Positions 6,477-10,018 of a DNA stretch of 10,018 bases are shown here, in pieces. The translations under genes and the position numbers were made by a program. The DNA is taken from assembly GCA_023460255.1 (NCBI GenBank), contig JAEWQZ010000277.1:1-10018 (forward strand). Reading direction: 5' to 3'. Origin of the DNA: Actinomycetes bacterium. GTDB lineage: Bacteria; Actinomycetota; Actinomycetes; Actinomycetales; Cellulomonadaceae. The notes beneath the pieces were generated by a model that worked only from the letters and a program-made list of their open reading frames with translations, was not told where the DNA came from and did no database searches. Every line of letters starts with the position of its first letter. Position 1 is the first letter of the stretch.

Positions 6477-6573
6477 AGGGGTGCGCTCGTGGGGGGCGGG
6501 TCGCGCCTCCCTGTCCACCATCGGCGCGGGACGCCCGTCCCATGAGGCAACGGCCCGGGCGAAGCACCGTCGG

Positions 6574-7569
6574 TCACACCCCCCGGGCCCGCGCGGCGCT
6601 CCGCCCGATCAGCAGGCGGGCCACCTCGACGCCTCCGAGGACGACGGCGAGCAGCCCGATCATCGTCGCGAGCTCGCGCAGCCCCAGGACGGCCAGGACG
6701 ACCGCCAGCACCGCCGCGCCGACGACGACGAGCCAGCTCATGACGATCGTCGCCCAGCTGCGGCGGGTGGCCCGCGCGGCGGCCGACACGACGGGCCGCG
6801 CCGCGGTACGGGCGGGCAGCCCCTGCTCCGGGCTCGTGGCCGCGCCGGGACCCGGGTCGTACCCGTGGTCGAGCCACACGAACCGCGGGATCGCGTCGAC
6901 GAACGCCGTCAGGACCGCGAGGCGCCCGTCGACGGCGGCGAGGTCCACGTCGCCCGGCACCCAGGCGAGCACCTCCGTGCCGGTCACCCAGATCGAGACG
7001 TCCTGCGCGTCGCCCGCCAGGAGGCGTTCCATGAGACGCGGGTGCAGCACGTCGTGGGCGTACTTCGCGTCGCCGGCGCGCACGCGCCACGCGGCGTTGA
7101 AGTCCGCGGACTCGAAGGCGATGTCCTGCCCGCCGAGTGCCCCGGCGAGGTCGTCGGTCAGCGCCTGCGGCGACAACCGCAGCGCGGGCAGGGGTACCGG
7201 GAGCGAGACCGCGACGACGTGGGCCCGCACCGTGGCGTCGCGGCCCTCCTCCCGGTACTCGAACGTCATGGCGGGCCGGCCCGCGTACGTGCCGGCGACG
7301 AGGTGCGACACGGTGCAGCGCAGGCCGAGCCCGAAGACGCCCAGCATGCGCTCGGCGAGACCCTGATCACCGCGCACCTGCCAGCCGCGCTCGGCCGCCC
7401 AGCGCTGCTCGGCCGTCCTGCGCCGCGCCCTGGGCACCTCCCGCACGAGGGTCAGGACCACCGCGGCGACGACGACGAGCACGGCGACCCCGAGCGCGAG
7501 GACGAGGCGGTCCTGCTCCGTCCGCGCGCCGGCCGCCAGGACCACGGGCCGGAGCCCGACGGTCGTCAC
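6574..7569 (-). CDS. Three-helix membrane protein of unknown function, DUF3137-like core
   Basis: 331 residues with a membrane helix near the N-terminus (about 21-42), a soluble middle domain and two C-terminal helices (about 274-296 and 299-319). The middle matches the downstream paralogue: GGQDIAFESADFNAAWRV (146-163), AHDVLHPRLMERLL (171-184), VWLDHGYDPG (231-240). The extra C-terminal helix pair, preceded by an Arg/Ala-rich linker, is absent from the paralogue. No known catalytic motif is seen. The GTG start overlaps the pyrE stop as GTGA (4 bases), which suggests translational coupling; there is no good ribosome binding site of its own. GTG codons at residues 4 and 9 are possible alternatives. 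A gap of 109 bases separates it from the paralogue. Function unknown; the DUF3137-like label rests on remembered motif order and is tentative. Confidence 0.83.
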   Translation of the reverse strand: MTTVGLRPVVLAAGARTEQDRLVLALGVAVLVVVAAVVLTLVREVPRARRRTAEQRWAAERGWQVRGDQGLAERMLGVFGLGLRCTVSHLVAGTYAGRPAMTFEYREEGRDATVRAHVVAVSLPVPLPALRLSPQALTDDLAGALGGQDIAFESADFNAAWRVRAGDAKYAHDVLHPRLMERLLAGDAQDVSIWVTGTEVLAWVPGDVDLAAVDGRLAVLTAFVDAIPRFVWLDHGYDPGPGAATSPEQGLPARTAARPVVSAAARATRRSWATIVMSWLVVVGAAVLAVVLAVLGLRELATMIGLLAVVLGGVEVARLLIGRSAARARGV

Positions 7570-8162
7570 GCGAGGCCCAGGTCGGCGAGCCCGAGGATCG
7601 ACAGGTAGGGCAGGCCCTCGGCCTCGATCCGCTCGCGGGCCCCCGTGGCCCGGTCCACGATCACCGCCACGCCGACGACGTCGGCCCCCGCCTCGCGCAG
7701 TGCGTCGACGGCCGTCATCACCGAGCCGCCGGTGGTGGAGGTGTCCTCGACGGCGACGACGCGCCGGCCGGCGACGTCGGGCCCCTCGATGCGGCGCTGG
7801 AGCCCGTGCGCCTTGCCCTCCTTGCGGACGACGAACGCGTCGAGGTCCTGCCCGCGGGAGGCCGCGGCGTGCAGGAGCGCGGTGGCCACCGGGTCCGCGC
7901 CCAGGGTCAGGCCGCCGACGGCGTCGATCTCGGCCGTGCCGAGCCCGGCCTCCTCGAGCATGTCGAGCATGACGTGCCCGACGAGCGGCGCCGCCTCGTG
8001 GTGCAGCGTCACCCGCCGCAGGTCCACGTAGTACTGCGCCGTCGCGCCGGAGGCGAGCGTGACCTCGCCGTGCACGACCGCGAGCTCGGTGACGAGCTCA
8101 CGCAGGCGTTCGCGGGGCGTCTGGCCGGGCAGGTGGCCGGAGGGGGAGCCGGGGTGCGTCAC
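7566..8162 (-). CDS. pyrE: Orotate phosphoribosyltransferase
   Basis: Cytoplasmic enzyme of de novo pyrimidine synthesis that joins orotate to 5-phosphoribosyl-1-pyrophosphate, giving orotidine 5'-monophosphate. 198 residues, close to the usual family size. Visible motifs are the flexible catalytic loop VVRKEGKAHG (111-120, with the Lys and His expected to contact PRPP) and the PRPP-binding strand-loop VVAVEDTSTTGGS (135-147). YYVDLRR (44-50) fits the substrate-binding N-terminal part, and GGLTLGADPVATAL (83-96) the diphosphate loop. GTG at 8162 is chosen because TAGCCT lies exactly 7 bases upstream and the open frame further upstream reads as the wrong frame of the dehydrogenase gene. Its stop overlaps the start of the next gene by four bases, so a membrane protein of unknown function is coupled to it. 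Other pyr genes are not in the window. Confidence 0.95.
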   Translation of the reverse strand: MTHPGSPSGHLPGQTPRERLRELVTELAVVHGEVTLASGATAQYYVDLRRVTLHHEAAPLVGHVMLDMLEEAGLGTAEIDAVGGLTLGADPVATALLHAAASRGQDLDAFVVRKEGKAHGLQRRIEGPDVAGRRVVAVEDTSTTGGSVMTAVDALREAGADVVGVAVIVDRATGARERIEAEGLPYLSILGLADLGLA

Positions 8163-8169
8163 GGCGCAC

Positions 8170-8175
8170 AGGCTA
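8170..8175 (-). promoter_or_regulatory. -10 box for a leaderless pyrE transcript
   Basis: TAGCCT on the minus strand, exactly 7 bases before the GTG at 8162, with no ribosome binding site between. It lies in the 53-base gap after the dehydrogenase gene and would be the promoter of the pyrE-led run. Confidence 0.55.
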
Positions 8176-8178
8176 GCG

Positions 8179-8194
8179 GCCGGGCGGGCCCGGC
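8179..8194. other. Short GC hairpin between the dehydrogenase gene and pyrE
   Basis: GCCGGG (8179-8184) pairs with CCCGGC (8189-8194) around a 4-base loop, 22 bases after the dehydrogenase stop and directly upstream of the pyrE -10 box. It has no T-tract, so it is not a standard intrinsic terminator. In DNA this GC-rich, a six-base stem may be chance. Confidence 0.25.
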
Positions 8195-8215
8195 GAGCGG
8201 CCCCTCCGCGCGGAC

Positions 8216-9010
8216 CTACGCGTCCGCCGGCACGTCGTCGGCGACCTCGACGTCGCGCACCCGGCGCTCCCCCGAGATCGCCCGGACCGCGGCGCGCGGC
8301 AGCAGCCGCACCACCTCGGCGGCGACGCTGTAGCGCAGGCTCGGCGTGGAGATCACGGCGCCGCGGCGCACGTCGGCGAGCGCCGCCGCGACCACCTGCT
8401 CGGCGTTGAGCCACGCCACCTCGGGGAAGGACGCGTAGTCCAGCCCCGCCCGGTCGTGGAACTCGGTGTGCACCAGGCCGGGGCACAGAGCCGTCGCGGT
8501 GACGCCGGTGCCCTTGAGCTCCACGGCGAGCGCCTCGGTGAACACCCGCACCCACGCCTTGTCGGCCGAGTACGTGCCGCCGGCCATCAGTGCCGCGATC
8601 GACGAGACGTTGCAGATCGCCCCGCGCCCGCGCGCCACCATCGCCGTGGTGGCCGCGTGGGACAGGACCATCACGGCCCGGACCATGACCTCCAGCGCCG
8701 CCTCGTGCGCCGCGAGGTCCCCGCCCACGAAGCGCCCGACGCCGTGCCCGGCGTTGTTCACGAGCAGGCCCACGGGCCGCTCCGCGGCGCGCAGCCGGTC
8801 GGCGACCCGTTCGACGTCGGCCCGGACGGACAGGTCGGCGGGCAGCACCTCGGCCCGCACGCCCGCCGCCGCCGTGAGCTGGCCGGCCAGTCGCGTCAGC
8901 CGTTGCTCGTCGCGGGCGACGAGCACGACGTCGTGCCGCGCCGTCGCGAGCTGCCACGCGAACTCCAGGCCCAGGCCCGCGCTCGCCCCGGTGATGAGTG
9001 CTGTGCCCAT
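8216..9010 (-). CDS. Short-chain dehydrogenase/reductase (SDR family)
   Basis: 264-residue classical SDR, a Rossmann-fold NAD(P)-dependent oxidoreductase. Motifs: cofactor glycine motif TGASAGLG (7-14), ADL (58-60) which contacts the adenine, NNAG (85-88), NVSS (134-137) with the catalytic serine, Y-S-A-D-K (Tyr147, Lys151), and CPGLVHTEF (176-184) after the catalytic helix. Basic residues after beta-2 (Arg33, Arg37) hint at NADP preference, which is inference. The C-terminal 45 residues beyond the usual core resemble the DltE/YqjQ-like 'SDR family NAD(P)-dependent oxidoreductase' group of actinobacteria; substrate unknown. ATG at 9010 is preceded by TACGCT exactly 7 bases away, so the mRNA is probably leaderless. 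It is transcribed divergently from the exonuclease gene (65-base gap) and separately from pyrE. Confidence 0.92.
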   Translation of the reverse strand: MGTALITGASAGLGLEFAWQLATARHDVVLVARDEQRLTRLAGQLTAAAGVRAEVLPADLSVRADVERVADRLRAAERPVGLLVNNAGHGVGRFVGGDLAAHEAALEVMVRAVMVLSHAATTAMVARGRGAICNVSSIAALMAGGTYSADKAWVRVFTEALAVELKGTGVTATALCPGLVHTEFHDRAGLDYASFPEVAWLNAEQVVAAALADVRRGAVISTPSLRYSVAAEVVRLLPRAAVRAISGERRVRDVEVADDVPADA

Positions 9011-9017
9011 GGCGGCC

Positions 9018-9023
9018 AGCGTA
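9018..9023 (-). promoter_or_regulatory. -10 box for a leaderless SDR transcript
   Basis: TACGCT on the minus strand, then 7 bases, then the ATG at 9010. No ribosome binding site is present. No -35 is recognisable in the 65-base divergent gap. Confidence 0.5.
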
Positions 9024-9049
9024 CGTGTCCGCCACGTGTGGGCGCCGCC

Positions 9050-9068
9050 GAGTAGGTACCGAGTAGGT
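9050..9068 (+). repeat. Direct repeat GAGTAGGT, 11-base period, upstream of the exonuclease gene
   Basis: GAGTAGGT occurs at 9050-9057 and again at 9061-9068. The second copy contains the TAGGTT -10 box; the first contains a TAGGTA one helical turn upstream. It could be a local duplication giving two alternative -10 boxes, or a site read on one DNA face. Confidence 0.5.
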
Positions 9069-9069
9069 T
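9064..9069 (+). promoter_or_regulatory. -10 box for a leaderless exonuclease transcript
   Basis: TAGGTT lies 6 bases before the ATG at 9076, with no ribosome binding site. The spacing is one base shorter than at the other five leaderless candidates. Confidence 0.5.
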
Positions 9070-9075
9070 CGATGC

Positions 9076-9879
9076 ATGCGGATCGCGACGTGGAACATCA
9101 ACTCGGTCCGGGCCCGGGCCGACCGCGCGGTGGCCTGGCTGGAACGCACGGGAACCGACGTGCTCGCCCTCCAGGAGACCAAGTGCACCGACGCGCAGTT
9201 CCCGTACTCGGTCTTCGAGGCGGCGGGCTACGAGGTCGCGCACGTCGGCTCGAGCCAGTGGAACGGTGTCGCCATCGTGTCCCGGGTGGGGCTCGACGAC
9301 GTCGCGACGCACTTCGCCGGGCAGCCCCGCTGGGGCGCCGACGACCCGCGGATCGAGGCCCGCGCGCTGGGCGCCACGTGCGCGGGCGTGCGCGTGTGGA
9401 GCCTGTACGTGCCGCACGGCCGGCACCCCGACGACGACCACTACCGCTACAAGCTGCACTTCCTCGACAGCCTCCTCGAGGCGGCCGGCACCTGGGTGGA
9501 CCCGCAGCTCGGCGACGCGGCGGCGCAGATCGCGCTCATGGGGGACTGGAACGTCATCCCCTACGACACCGACGTGTGGGACGTCACCGCGTTCGAGGGG
9601 CAGACGCACGTGACGCCCGGCGAGCGGAAGGCCTTCTTCGCCTTCGGTGACCTCGGCTACACCGAGGTCACGCGCTCCTTCCTGCCGGACGAGGGCCGGT
9701 ACACCTACTGGGACTACCAGCAGCTGGCCTTCCCGAAGAACAAGGGCCTGCGCATCGACTTCGCCTGGACGTCGCCGGCGCTGACCCCGCGCGTGACGGC
9801 GGTGGCGATCGACCGCGAGGAGCGCAAGGGCAAGGGCGCGTCCGACCACGTGCCGGTCATCCTCGACCTCGCCGACTGA
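9076..9879 (+). CDS. xthA: Exodeoxyribonuclease III / AP endonuclease (XthA family)
   Basis: 267-residue Mg-dependent nuclease of the endonuclease/exonuclease/phosphatase fold, expected to cut at abasic sites and remove 3' blocking groups in base-excision repair. Active-site residues line up with the ExoIII family: Asn7 in TWNINSVRAR, Glu34 in LQETK (metal ligand), Tyr111 in SLYVPHG, Asp157 and Asn159 in GDWNV, Asp228 in LRIDFAW and the Asp257-His258 pair in SDHVPV. The length matches E. coli ExoIII. The active-site segment reads YVPHG where E. coli has a YFPQG-like form, an ordinary variant in this family. ATG at 9076 is taken because the family's MRIATWN N-terminus begins there and a TAGGTT box lies 6 bases upstream. 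An overlapping ATG at 9072 is out of frame. It is divergent from the SDR gene; no operon partner is evident. Confidence 0.94.
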   Translation: MRIATWNINSVRARADRAVAWLERTGTDVLALQETKCTDAQFPYSVFEAAGYEVAHVGSSQWNGVAIVSRVGLDDVATHFAGQPRWGADDPRIEARALGATCAGVRVWSLYVPHGRHPDDDHYRYKLHFLDSLLEAAGTWVDPQLGDAAAQIALMGDWNVIPYDTDVWDVTAFEGQTHVTPGERKAFFAFGDLGYTEVTRSFLPDEGRYTYWDYQQLAFPKNKGLRIDFAWTSPALTPRVTAVAIDREERKGKGASDHVPVILDLAD

Positions 9880-9928
9880 CGCCACGCACGGCCCGTCGCG
9901 TCGGCCCGCACGGCCCGCGGCGGCGCGC

Positions 9929-9934
9929 TAGGTT
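9929..9934 (+). promoter_or_regulatory. -10 box for a leaderless transcript of the last gene
   Basis: TAGGTT, then 7 bases, then the ATG at 9942. It is in the 62-base gap after the exonuclease gene, which shows no T-tailed hairpin. Confidence 0.5.
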
Positions 9935-9941
9935 TCCGGAC

Positions 9942-10018
9942 ATGGCCGAACCGCCGCGTGACGTGCCGCCACCGCCTCCGCCGCCCGACGACGTGCCGGC
10001 GCCCGCGCCGCCGTCGGC
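9942..10018 (+). CDS. Partial gene with a proline-rich N-terminus (runs off the right edge)
   Basis: About 25 codons are visible, starting MAEPPRDVPPPPPPPDD and continuing Val-Pro-Ala-Pro-rich. Start supported by the TAGGTT box 7 bases upstream. Proline-rich acidic N-terminal tails like this commonly precede membrane domains in small actinobacterial proteins (for example RDD or DUF4190 types), but nothing diagnostic is in the window, so no function is assigned. Low-complexity Pro codons also make a chance open frame possible; the promoter geometry argues for a real gene. Confidence 0.55.
   Translation, partial: MAEPPRDVPPPPPPPDDVPAPAPPS

Noticed and set aside
6465..6521. Longer start (ATG at 6521) for the single-helix paralogue
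   Set aside because: No ribosome binding site, and the 19 extra residues are charged and precede the membrane helix; GAGGAGGG marks the start at 6464.
6528..6541. Inverted repeat GGGAC-GCCC-GTCCC between the two paralogues as a terminator
   Set aside because: Stem is only five pairs, with no T-tract on either side; expected by chance at this GC content.
6205..7608. Long plus-strand open frame opposite the two paralogues
   Set aside because: Antisense shadow; Arg/Pro/Asp-rich composition, no domain, while the opposite strand encodes conserved paralogous motifs.
8163..9188. N-terminal extension of pyrE into the dehydrogenase region
   Set aside because: The upstream frame is a shadow of the SDR gene; PyrE homology and the TAGCCT box place the start at 8162.
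8466..9650. Plus-strand open frame crossing the SDR/exonuclease divergent gap
   Set aside because: Antisense to the SDR gene and out of frame with the exonuclease; Arg/Pro-rich shadow.

Overview
The window looks like chromosomal DNA from a very GC-rich actinobacterium, most likely a member of the Micrococcales and possibly close to Cellulomonas. The support is strong G/C preference at third codon positions, frequent GTG starts, TANNNT -10 boxes placed for leaderless transcripts, a secreted protein with the actinobacterial type of SLH repeat, and ordinary actinobacterial housekeeping genes. The genus is an inference; no rRNA or marker gene settles it.

Layout from left to right. At 1-677 (minus) is the N-terminal 225 residues of an ABC transporter ATPase whose end lies off the left edge. 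A 180-base divergent promoter region follows. At 858-1595 and 1641-2462 (plus) are two integral membrane proteins, a DedA-family protein and a YwiC-like protein, each with its own leaderless start. At 2477-4846 (minus), convergent with the YwiC-like gene, is a large secreted protein made of six carboxypeptidase-regulatory-like beta modules and three SLH repeats. At 4977-8162 (minus) lie four genes in transcription order: pyrE, a three-helix membrane protein overlapping pyrE by four bases, its single-helix paralogue, and a LemA-family protein. A six-copy 15-bp tandem repeat sits between the paralogue and lemA and contains the paralogue's stop codon. At 8216-9010 (minus) is a short-chain dehydrogenase. 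At 9076-9879 (plus), divergent from it, is an exonuclease III family nuclease. At 9942 a new plus-strand gene with a proline-rich N-terminus begins and runs off the window.

How they may work together. Most of the genes are independent housekeeping functions: lipid-carrier or membrane homeostasis (DedA), pyrimidine synthesis (PyrE), base-excision repair (Xth). The most intriguing group is the pyrE-led minus-strand run: two tandem membrane-anchored paralogues of unknown function beside LemA. Their conserved core resembles what I recall of DUF3137, a family often found next to lemA. A second theme is regulatory: six genes have a TANNNT box exactly 6-7 bases before the start codon, which predicts leaderless mRNAs, while the ABC, SLH, lemA and second-paralogue genes carry clear Shine-Dalgarno sequences. 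I found no CRISPR array, transposase, tRNA, rRNA or convincing phage element.
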